The translations under genes and the position numbers were made by a program. Of a stretch of 64,000 bases of DNA, positions 24,692-32,583 are shown piece by piece (the stretch's first letter is position 1; every line of letters starts with the position of its first letter). The stretch is from Pseudomonadota bacterium (GTDB taxonomy: Bacteria; Bdellovibrionota; Bacteriovoracia; Bacteriovoracales; Bacteriovoracaceae): assembly GCA_027488375.1 (NCBI GenBank), contig JAIYBW010000006.1, positions 62,001-126,000 of the forward strand, written 5' to 3'. The notes under the pieces were generated by a model. It worked only from the letters and a program-made list of their open reading frames with translations, had not been told where the DNA came from and ran no database searches.

Positions 24692-27091
24692 ATGATGCAT
24701 CTGGTTTATTTTTCTCAAAGATCTCAGCTTTTTGAATTTTTTCAAACAATCAAAGGCTCAAAGAAAATCATGGCCCCAAGTCCGGCCAAAGCGGATGGAA
24801 TTCGAACTGGTTTAAAGGGAACGGGGGATTTTGATGTCGTTACGATCTCAAAATTTACTTCTGATATTCTAAAATCCTTAGACCAGGGGACAAGCGAAAT
24901 TCCCCTCAAGAGAAAAGCCGAATTACTTTTAATTTTAGGGTTTCTCAAGAATCGACACTTGCCTGAATTAGGTTTTGAACAATTTATTCAGGCGTATAAT
25001 TTGTTTTCGGATCTAAGAAGTTTTTCTTTATCCTTAGATGCCCTGAGTACTGTGCTAGAGGAGCAATCTCCTGAAATTCAAAAAACAATTCAGCTCTTTT
25101 TTAGTCTGATGGAGATTACGGGTCACCTTGATGAGCATGGAGCTTATCATTTTATTGCTGAACAGCTCCGCTGTGCTGAGGAAGTTGATTCTTTACGAAA
25201 AAATTATATTTTTTGGGGATTTCAACATTTAAATGGCCAGCAAGTCGATTTACTCAAAGCCTTAAGCATTAGATACGAAGTTTATATTCCCTTTCCTCTC
25301 GAGCTCAAGGATAAGATCAAGCGGACTGACTGGATATCTTGGATAAAAGATTCAAAGACAAAAGAGATCATGTTACCGGCGATTCCTAAAGATCCGAAAG
25401 CCGAATGGGTTAAAGTTAACTCAAGAGAAATGGCGAAAACAATCGATAAATGGTCTGAACTCCCTTCACAAATTGTTCTGGGTGTTTCGAAGATGACTCA
25501 GTCTTTTTTAGACTACGTTCCTTCAAAGTCAGTTTCTTTTAAAATCCCCTTGATGGTCGTTGAATCAGAGATTTTAATACTCTTTGATGAAATTAAAATG
25601 CAAAAAGATTTATTTCAAGAAATCGAACATCTTCATCATTTTTTTCTCCAAAAGAGGCAGAAGCTTATTCAAAATGGGGATCATAAAAATTTAAAAGTAC
25701 TCAAGGCAATCGAACTTTATCTTTCAGCCTTAAATTTCATTCGAGAACAAACAGATGAAGTGATTCAAGTGAATACTTTTTTCTTAAAACTTCTAAAAGA
25801 GGTCGTTCTACTCAATCAGCCGAGAACTTCTTATGTTCCTGTTTCTTCGACTCCAATGACTATCGAGCTTAAGGACATGTCATCTCTAGAAGAAATTCAA
25901 AGAGATAAACCTGTTATTTTTTGTTTGGATGAACGATTTGATGAAATTCAAGGCTTAGGTCAAAATTATACAGAATCGATTCAAAAAGCCCTGTCATCTT
26001 TAGGGCCTATGAAAAGACCCGAGTTGGAATTGCTTTTTAAACAATGGGAATTTCAAGATATTCTCTCTCAAACACAAGCCACTGTTCTTATGTCAGATAC
26101 CATTCTTAAGCACAGTCTAGTTTGGAAGAAGATGTTTCATGGGGTCACCTTAGTCGCTAAAGATATATCTTCGGCCCATGAATCTCACGTTATTAAGGAT
26201 CAGCTTCTTTTAACTGATCTTAAAAAATATGAGGGAAGTTTATCGGCCAGTAAACTACAGACTTACCTCGATTGTCCTCGTAAGTTTTATTATAACTATG
26301 TCGAAAAGATTTTTCCGTCTGTTAAACTGGAAAAAGACTTTGATGCTCTCACGATTGGATCAATTTCTCATAAAATTATTGAAGATTTTTATCTTAAGGC
26401 GATTGAGCTTGAAAATCTTCCTGAACTCACAAAGAAAATTATGGATGAGTATATCCATTCACAGGGTATTACATTGTCCCAAGAGAAATACTTAAAGCAT
26501 GGTCTGGTTTTTAATCAGCGGGCCGGAAATGGAATTAAGTTTTTAAAAAAGATAGAAGAAGTCTTAAATAAAAAGATCGACTGGGAAAATGAAAAAGAAT
26601 TTAAGTTACAAACACCCTATATTTTAAATGGAAAAATAGATTGTATCGCGACTATAAATGATGTGGTTTTTCTTCTTGATTTTAAATCGACAAAATTCTC
26701 TGCTTCAACCAATAAACAAATTGAAGGCCTTGAAAGCCTACAGCTTTGGGTTTATGCGCTGGCTGCCGCCCAGGAGATCAAAGATTTTGCTCATAAATCG
26801 ATTGTGATGGGCTTCATTTCACTTGATAATCCAAGTGAATCAAATTTGCTTTTTTCTGATAGTCATTTATTTGAAGAATTCAAAGCTGCAAAAATTTCTA
26901 AAAATCATCTTTTTAAAAATCCATTCCCTGATCTTTATAAAGAGGCCCTAACAAAAATTGACCAAGTTAAAAATTCAATCGTGGAAGACAGAGTCTTTTT
27001 GCCTCTTCCAAAAAAACTCGATGTCTGTAAGTTTTGTGAATTAAATAAAATCTGTACAAAAAGTGAGATGAGTCTTGAGTCGATCACCTAA
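24692..27091 (+). CDS. addB: AddB-like subunit with Fe-S PD-(D/E)XK nuclease
   Basis: The protein has 799 residues. The C-terminal 280 residues form a RecB-type nuclease: LSASKLQTYLDCPRKFYYNY, TIGSISHKIIEDFY (the GxxxH-like helix), NGKIDCIATINDV then LLDFKSTK (Asp and D-x-K catalytic residues), and SLQLWVYALAAAQ (the Q-x3-Y element). It ends DVCKFCELNKICTK. The lone Cys of LDCPRKF plus the CxxCx5C cluster are the four ligands of the AddB iron-sulfur staple. No Walker A motif is visible near the N-terminus, so the helicase half is probably inactive and structural, as in RecC. It is followed directly by addA with a 17-bp overlap. Confidence 0.82.
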   Translation: MMHLVYFSQRSQLFEFFQTIKGSKKIMAPSPAKADGIRTGLKGTGDFDVVTISKFTSDILKSLDQGTSEIPLKRKAELLLILGFLKNRHLPELGFEQFIQAYNLFSDLRSFSLSLDALSTVLEEQSPEIQKTIQLFFSLMEITGHLDEHGAYHFIAEQLRCAEEVDSLRKNYIFWGFQHLNGQQVDLLKALSIRYEVYIPFPLELKDKIKRTDWISWIKDSKTKEIMLPAIPKDPKAEWVKVNSREMAKTIDKWSELPSQIVLGVSKMTQSFLDYVPSKSVSFKIPLMVVESEILILFDEIKMQKDLFQEIEHLHHFFLQKRQKLIQNGDHKNLKVLKAIELYLSALNFIREQTDEVIQVNTFFLKLLKEVVLLNQPRTSYVPVSSTPMTIELKDMSSLEEIQRDKPVIFCLDERFDEIQGLGQNYTESIQKALSSLGPMKRPELELLFKQWEFQDILSQTQATVLMSDTILKHSLVWKKMFHGVTLVAKDISSAHESHVIKDQLLLTDLKKYEGSLSASKLQTYLDCPRKFYYNYVEKIFPSVKLEKDFDALTIGSISHKIIEDFYLKAIELENLPELTKKIMDEYIHSQGITLSQEKYLKHGLVFNQRAGNGIKFLKKIEEVLNKKIDWENEKEFKLQTPYILNGKIDCIATINDVVFLLDFKSTKFSASTNKQIEGLESLQLWVYALAAAQEIKDFAHKSIVMGFISLDNPSESNLLFSDSHLFEEFKAAKISKNHLFKNPFPDLYKEALTKIDQVKNSIVEDRVFLPLPKKLDVCKFCELNKICTKSEMSLESIT

Positions 27092-30000
27092 TCCAGAACA
27101 ATTATTGGCGATTAATCACACGGGTGGAGTTCTTCTTAAGGCCGGTGCAGGTTCAGGTAAGACTTTTGTCCTTGTTGAACATATTTATTATTTGTGTGGA
27201 ACTTGGATTGAGTCTTTCAAAAAGAAGTCTTTTGGTAGTTTTGAGGACCACATTCGTCTTCATTTTTCTCAAGTCGTGATGATGACTTTTACTAAAAAAG
27301 CCGCAGGTGAAATGAGTATACGCTTAGCCGAGAAATTTCAACAGCTAGCTCTAGAGAAGAGCGAGGATCAGTCTTATTGGATTATCATTAATGACCATCT
27401 TCCTTTACTTTTAGTCACCACTATTGATGGATTTTGTCGCAAGCTTATTACCTCGGGTTATTTCCCTCATCTCTCTAATGAAGCTAAAATTATTTTTAAT
27501 GCTGAAAGAAAAGATCAGGTTGGAGAATTAATTGATCTTTGGTTTGAGTATAAATCTTCTCAGTTTGATCAAGAATTACTCAATATTGTGATTCGTGAAA
27601 AAGAGTCGCTTTTAAAAGCTTTTACGGCAATTTTTAGTGATCCCGGTTTGCGTTTGTCCTGGAGAAAATTTGATCCTCAGATGTCCCATCCTCAACGGTT
27701 AGGAGCTGTTCTTAAGCAATCCTTTAAATTAAATGATTTTGATCATTCTCTGAGCAGTATTTCGATTTTAGATTTACCTGAAGAGTCTGAACGTAGTGCA
27801 TTTGAGAAAGGGATGGCCGAATTTCAAAGCCTCGGCTTGAGTGAAGTACAGTCCGTTGAGCTTTTAGAGAAGTACTACTTCTATCTCAGTTCAAAAACTT
27901 TTCAACCTGAGCGTACAGCCGCGAAGAAGTGTGCTCAGTACACCAGGGCCCATGAGGCCCGGGCCGATTTTAAAAAATGGGCCGTTGATTGGTTTAATTC
28001 TGTGAAGCCTTATCAAGAACATTATGAAACAAAAATTTTACCTTGGATAAAAATCTGCTTAGATATATTTAATTGGATTGATGATGGACTCGATCCAAAT
28101 CTAGGTCTCACTTTTGGTGATATTGAGTATCATGTGGCCCTTGGTTTAGAAAATAAGAGTGATCGCGAGAGAATTCAAAAAATATTTCATTATTTTATTG
28201 TGGATGAATTTCAAGACACATCGGCCTTGCAGTTTAAAATTATAAGATCTCTTATCAATAATGATTTTAATCATCTTTTTTGTGTCGGGGATGCGAAGCA
28301 GGCGATTTATGGATTTCGTGGTGGTGAACTTTCTGTTTTTCAAGATTGTGCAGAACTTGTTCCCAATGTCAGAACCCTGGCCAATAACTATCGCTCATTT
28401 CCTGAAATTATCAGATTCAATAATTCACTCTTTAGAACCGTCCTTCCTTTGGGCCAGGATTTTATTGGTCTCGATCCATTTACTGTTCTCCCTGAGGATC
28501 AGGCCATACCAGTTGAATTAGATTTTAAGCAGGTTCTAGGTGAAATTGAGCTCCTTAAATTAAAACTTGATCGAGACATTAAAGAAGAAGGTAAGTTTAA
28601 AAACGAGCATATTAACCGTTTGGAGGCTTTTGCTATAGCCCAGTCGATCAAAAAAGAAAGAGAGCTTCATCCCCATCAGGTTTGCACCATCCTTTATAGT
28701 AAATTGAAGCCTAGTATGGATCTTATCCGCTATCTGATGCAGCATAAGATTGGATTTACTGCCCAATTTAAGATCGATCTACTTGATGACCCTTTGATGG
28801 GAATATTTCTGACACTTTTAAAAAGGAAATTTGATTCTAAAGTTGAAGCGAAGGATCGTTTCCCACTTTTTATGATAGAGAATTATTTAAAAATTCTGAA
28901 TCTCCCATCACAGGTTGATCAACATAAAATTCAAAAATTTGAACAAGATGTTTCTTTCTGGGGACTAGTCCCGGCCTTTCGAAAATTTCTCCACTCTTTG
29001 GGAGTTACGAACGAAAATTTCGACATCAACTTTGAAGAAATTGAAACGATGGCAACGATTTATCATCAGGATCCTGAGTCTATTATGTCTCAACTTGCAA
29101 AAGGTGATAATGAGAGGATGAGCCTAGAGCTTCGTTGGGGAAAATCTTCGGCGATGGTGCAATTGATGTCGGCCCATGCCTCGAAGGGACTTGAATTTGA
29201 TACCGTTTATTTAGGTGGTATTTATACCAATGGTAAAGAGAATAGTGATGGAAGTCTTTTTGGGCAATTACCAGCAAGCTTTAAGTGGTATATGGATCTT
29301 TCTCAAAGAGATAAGCGTGATTCTCCTTTTTATTTATTTGAAAATGAGCTTTCTCAATATAAAAATTTCTCCGAATCAAAACGACTTTTTTATGTTGCCT
29401 GTACGAGAGCGAAAAAGAAGCTGAGTTGGGTTGAACTTGAATTACCTGATGGCAGTTTCAGTATTCCTGGTAATAGTTGGATTGAAGGTCTGAGGGCCTG
29501 GTTTAATCACCAAAATATGCTCGAGTGCAAAGAATCTTTAATCATGTCAGAGCTTGATTCTAGTTTGGCCCAAAAGGAATTAAGCTCAAAGTCTCAACCA
29601 CAGCTGCCTTTATTTTTTCATGACTCTGTAGGTGTTGTCAGTAAAGGTGTTGGAGAGAGTGAGCTCTTTATCTCAGGTGAATTAAGTGTGACAAAGCTTA
29701 ATTCCTTAATTGATTGTCCTCGAAAATTTTATCTCGAAAATACGCTTAAGCTTAAACCGACCAGTGATCTTGAAATGAGTTTTGATTATCACGCCGATGA
29801 AGCCGAGGAACTCGCGACGGTGGTTCGATCTTCCTCTGGTCGAGGCACCCATATTCACGAACAAATTGCTTACGGAATTGAACATAATTTTGTGGTTCCC
29901 TTGGAAAGTTTTCAGCAAGAATTTCATCAACCCATAAAATGGGCCCTTGATCTGGCCAAAAATTGCCAGGCCGATTTTGAACTTATTTCTGAGAAGTCTT

Positions 30001-30368
30001 TAAAATTCAAATTTTTTAATTTCATGATCTCTGGAATACCTGATCTTATTTTACTTTCAAAACTTCAGCAAAATGCTCAGGTTTGGGACTTTAAAACAGG
30101 GCGAATTACTCAAGAAAATTTAGCTCATTATTGGATCCAGCTTAAAGTCTATGCCTATGCACTTTATAGTCTAAAGCGAGTTCCCCTTAGCTCAGAAATA
30201 GAGCTAAAACTTGTGTTTGTGGACCAAGAAAAGGTGCTTGAGCAAAAAGTCACCTTCAACCAAGTTGAATCTGATCTTTATCCTTTGTGGCAGTCCCAAA
30301 ACGAACCTTGGAAAATTAAAACTGATCATTGTAGTCAATGTCCTTATGGTGATATTTGCCCTCGTTAA
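27075..30368 (+). CDS. addA: AddA-like UvrD-family helicase-nuclease
   Basis: This subunit processes double-strand breaks for RecA-dependent repair. The 1097 residues carry all SF1A motifs: Walker A AGAGSGKT near 19-26, VVMMTFTKKAAGEM, VDEFQDTSALQF, CVGDAKQAIYGFRGGE, ANNYRSFPEIIRF, MSAHASKGLEFDTVYLGG and FYVACTRAKKKLSW. The C-terminal nuclease has LIDCPRKFYLENTLK, GTHIHEQIAYGIEHN, SGIPDLILL with WDFKTGRI, QLKVYAYAL, and CSQCPYGDICPR. This nuclease also has the Cys + CxxCx5C pattern of an iron-sulfur staple, which is usually reported for AddB rather than AddA. The start is a TTG at 27075 inside addB, with GAGATGAG upstream. Confidence 0.92.
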   Translation: MSRSPNPEQLLAINHTGGVLLKAGAGSGKTFVLVEHIYYLCGTWIESFKKKSFGSFEDHIRLHFSQVVMMTFTKKAAGEMSIRLAEKFQQLALEKSEDQSYWIIINDHLPLLLVTTIDGFCRKLITSGYFPHLSNEAKIIFNAERKDQVGELIDLWFEYKSSQFDQELLNIVIREKESLLKAFTAIFSDPGLRLSWRKFDPQMSHPQRLGAVLKQSFKLNDFDHSLSSISILDLPEESERSAFEKGMAEFQSLGLSEVQSVELLEKYYFYLSSKTFQPERTAAKKCAQYTRAHEARADFKKWAVDWFNSVKPYQEHYETKILPWIKICLDIFNWIDDGLDPNLGLTFGDIEYHVALGLENKSDRERIQKIFHYFIVDEFQDTSALQFKIIRSLINNDFNHLFCVGDAKQAIYGFRGGELSVFQDCAELVPNVRTLANNYRSFPEIIRFNNSLFRTVLPLGQDFIGLDPFTVLPEDQAIPVELDFKQVLGEIELLKLKLDRDIKEEGKFKNEHINRLEAFAIAQSIKKERELHPHQVCTILYSKLKPSMDLIRYLMQHKIGFTAQFKIDLLDDPLMGIFLTLLKRKFDSKVEAKDRFPLFMIENYLKILNLPSQVDQHKIQKFEQDVSFWGLVPAFRKFLHSLGVTNENFDINFEEIETMATIYHQDPESIMSQLAKGDNERMSLELRWGKSSAMVQLMSAHASKGLEFDTVYLGGIYTNGKENSDGSLFGQLPASFKWYMDLSQRDKRDSPFYLFENELSQYKNFSESKRLFYVACTRAKKKLSWVELELPDGSFSIPGNSWIEGLRAWFNHQNMLECKESLIMSELDSSLAQKELSSKSQPQLPLFFHDSVGVVSKGVGESELFISGELSVTKLNSLIDCPRKFYLENTLKLKPTSDLEMSFDYHADEAEELATVVRSSSGRGTHIHEQIAYGIEHNFVVPLESFQQEFHQPIKWALDLAKNCQADFELISEKSLKFKFFNFMISGIPDLILLSKLQQNAQVWDFKTGRITQENLAHYWIQLKVYAYALYSLKRVPLSSEIELKLVFVDQEKVLEQKVTFNQVESDLYPLWQSQNEPWKIKTDHCSQCPYGDICPR

Positions 30369-30377
30369 AACAGGAAC

Positions 30378-30405
30378 TTGCACCACACTCACGGCATGTT
30401 AGAAT
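30378..30405 (+). promoter_or_regulatory. Candidate promoter of the Glt-like operon
   Basis: TTGCAC at 30378-30383 and TAGAAT at 30400-30405 are separated by 16 bp, a fair sigma-70-type match ahead of the first gene at 30442. An inverted repeat, TGTTAGA at 30397-30403 and TCTAACA at 30423-30429, overlaps the -10 region and could be an operator or a short leader hairpin. No transcription data support it. Confidence 0.35.
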
Positions 30406-30441
30406 TTTATAAGATAGTAAAGTCTAACAAGTGAAGTAAAC

Positions 30442-31146
30442 ATGATTAAAAAATTAGTCCTCCTCTTGAGCAGTCTGCTTTTAAGTACGATCGTGCTCGC
30501 CAATGAAAAGTCTCTTTATAATTTTTCCTGGCTGGATAAAGACAAAGAAATTTACGTTCTTCAAAATCGACGTTTTAGAAAAGTGGGCACAGTCTATATG
30601 GGACTCACTGGTCAAAAAACAATTAGTGGTGCCTTCATTGATTCCTATGGCGGTACGGCCAGAGGTGGTTTTTTCTTCTCAGAGGATTGGGGAATTGAAG
30701 GAGTCTTTGGAAAAAGTTCTGGAACAAAAAATGATACGGCCAAAGGTGTGGAGGATCAGCAGTCTAAAGCTTTCTACCGTAAAGTAGATAATTACATGGG
30801 AGCGATGCTGATGTGGTCTCCTTTCTATTCAAAGATCAATACTTTCAATCAGGTCTTTTATTATGATTGGATGTTTGGAATTGGGGCCGCCAGTGTGAAA
30901 TTAATTGATAACCGTGGAGAATTTGAAACTCCTACCACTTCACTCACGACAACGAATAATATCGGTGCCATGTGGAATACTGGTCTAAGAGTTTATATTA
31001 GTGATAGCTGGTCCCTACGTATCGATTTTACGGGATTGCATGTGAAGCCAAAAAAAGAAAATGTAAAAGATGGTGCTAATTCGGTAACGACGAGTACCTT
31101 GTTTAGCAACTACGACCTCGGTGTAGGTCTCAATTACGCCTTTTAA
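30442..31146 (+). CDS. Outer-membrane beta-barrel protein (GltA/GltB-like)
   Basis: The 234-residue protein has a signal peptide MIKKLVLLLSSLLLSTIVLA and then alternating strands ending in a C-terminal Phe (YDLGVGLNYAF), typical of BAM-inserted barrels. Strand-like segments include RKVGTVYMGLTGQKTISGAF, GGFFFSEDWGIEGVFGKSS and SDSWSLRIDFTGLHVKP. The pattern fits the small outer-membrane barrel family found in myxobacteria and Bdellovibrio next to gliding or envelope-complex genes. In the M. xanthus Glt machinery, GltA and GltB are barrels of this kind. It is the first of six consecutive genes here. The homology is judged by eye, so family membership is likely but not proven. Confidence 0.7.
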   Translation: MIKKLVLLLSSLLLSTIVLANEKSLYNFSWLDKDKEIYVLQNRRFRKVGTVYMGLTGQKTISGAFIDSYGGTARGGFFFSEDWGIEGVFGKSSGTKNDTAKGVEDQQSKAFYRKVDNYMGAMLMWSPFYSKINTFNQVFYYDWMFGIGAASVKLIDNRGEFETPTTSLTTTNNIGAMWNTGLRVYISDSWSLRIDFTGLHVKPKKENVKDGANSVTTSTLFSNYDLGVGLNYAF

Positions 31147-31173
31147 GAATTTATTTTAAAAAGGAGAACACGG

Positions 31174-32583
31174 ATGTTCTCAAAAATATGTCTGGCACTC
31201 TTCATTTCAACTTCGGCTTTTGCTTCTTATGAAGGAGCCGAAAAATTTTATGGGCGTGGAACCATTAATTTAAGTGGTTACCGCCGAACGGTGATTGAGC
31301 TCGTTAATGGTGGATATTATTTTTCTGCTGTCCCATGGATGAAAAACTTTCTGGTGAAAAATGACCGGACTCTTGATGCTGATCTAGAGTATGCTTTTGA
31401 TAAGATGCTTTATCACACAGGTGTGAAACCTTTTGAGTCCTTACCTGTTGAGATACTTTCTCGATCAAGATCAGGAAATATTAGATATATCCTGGCGAAA
31501 CGATTATTTAAGCAAGGTAATCTTCGTGAAGCTATTGAGCAGCTTGAGCAGGTTTCGGCCGATCACCCGGCCTATCCATTTGTGGCCCATATGAAAGGGA
31601 CAATTTATGGAGCTCTTAATAATTCTAATGAAGCCGAGGGCCAATTTAAAGATTGTATCAGGGCCTCTGAGCGCCAAATGGGGCGAGTGGATTCCAATCT
31701 CCAAAGAGAGCAACTGGCGTTAAATAAGGATTACTGTGTCGCAGGTATCGGCAGAGTTCAGTTTGCCAATAAAAAATACCAAGATGCAGATTTAACTTAT
31801 CTTGATATTCAAAAGAGTTCCTTTGTGTGGCCGGAGATCCTTTTTGAGGAAGCCTGGACAAGTTATTATGTTAAAAATTATAACCGCACTCTTGGAAAGC
31901 TCGTTTCCTATAAGGCACCTGTCTTTGATTTCATTTTTAAGCCAGAGGTTGAAGTTCTTAAGGCGTTAACTTATATGAAGATGTGTCTCTATGATGACGC
32001 TAAAAAAACCGCTGATGACTTCTATAAAGATCTTTTTGAAAATTCAAAACAACTTCGAGCGTTTTTAAATTCTCGTGGCAAGGACTATAAGTATTTCTAT
32101 GGTCTTATGGCAGACAATGAAGAGGGGAAGTCACTTCCTATTGCTCTAGGAGCACCTATTTTAAGATCAATCCAAAAAGATGGGGCGTTTCTTGAAATGA
32201 AAGGGTCATTAAGTTCAGCTCTAGCAGAGTACAATAATCTTCGTAAAAAATCAGAAAGTAGTTTTCGTGCAAATCTGATGCAAAATCTCAAACAAGTTCT
32301 TGATGATTATCGCACTGTAATTGGTGCTTATGTTCGCTCAGGCATGATCAGTAAATATGGTGAACTTTTTTCTGCTTTTCAGGGCATGAGCTTCATTAAA
32401 TTAGAAATCCTGGCACAGAAAAAAGAGCGGCTTTATCAAACAGATGCACCGGTCGGAGATAAAAAACGTGGTGATGTGAAATACATTGATCGAAATGATA
32501 AGCAGTACTTTTGGACGTTCAATGGTGAGTTTTGGGCCGATGAATTAGGTGATTATGTATTTGCGTTGAGGTCAGAATGTTAA
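31174..32583 (+). CDS. Periplasmic TPR-type protein (GltC-like)
   Basis: The 469-residue protein has a signal peptide (MFSKICLALFISTSAFASYE) and a helical repeat body. TPR-like segments include RYILAKRLFKQGNLREAIEQ, YPFVAHMKGTIYGALNNSNE, YCVAGIGRVQFANKKYQDAD and EEAWTSYYVKNYNRTLGKL. A long helical part with KKESSFRANLMQNLK-like sequence follows, and the C-terminus is aromatic (YFWTFNGEFWADELGDYVFA). It is preceded by AAGGAGAAC and overlaps the next gene by 7 bp. Position right after a barrel gene and before a larger TPR protein parallels GltC. It probably sits in the periplasm as part of an envelope-spanning complex. Confidence 0.65.
   Translation: MFSKICLALFISTSAFASYEGAEKFYGRGTINLSGYRRTVIELVNGGYYFSAVPWMKNFLVKNDRTLDADLEYAFDKMLYHTGVKPFESLPVEILSRSRSGNIRYILAKRLFKQGNLREAIEQLEQVSADHPAYPFVAHMKGTIYGALNNSNEAEGQFKDCIRASERQMGRVDSNLQREQLALNKDYCVAGIGRVQFANKKYQDADLTYLDIQKSSFVWPEILFEEAWTSYYVKNYNRTLGKLVSYKAPVFDFIFKPEVEVLKALTYMKMCLYDDAKKTADDFYKDLFENSKQLRAFLNSRGKDYKYFYGLMADNEEGKSLPIALGAPILRSIQKDGAFLEMKGSLSSALAEYNNLRKKSESSFRANLMQNLKQVLDDYRTVIGAYVRSGMISKYGELFSAFQGMSFIKLEILAQKKERLYQTDAPVGDKKRGDVKYIDRNDKQYFWTFNGEFWADELGDYVFALRSEC

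Noticed and set aside
23608-24745. Longer hslO start at 24745
   Set aside because: The extra 46 residues overlap the divergent addB-like gene and have no ribosome site, while the ATG at 24607 has an ideal AGGAG at 6 bases.
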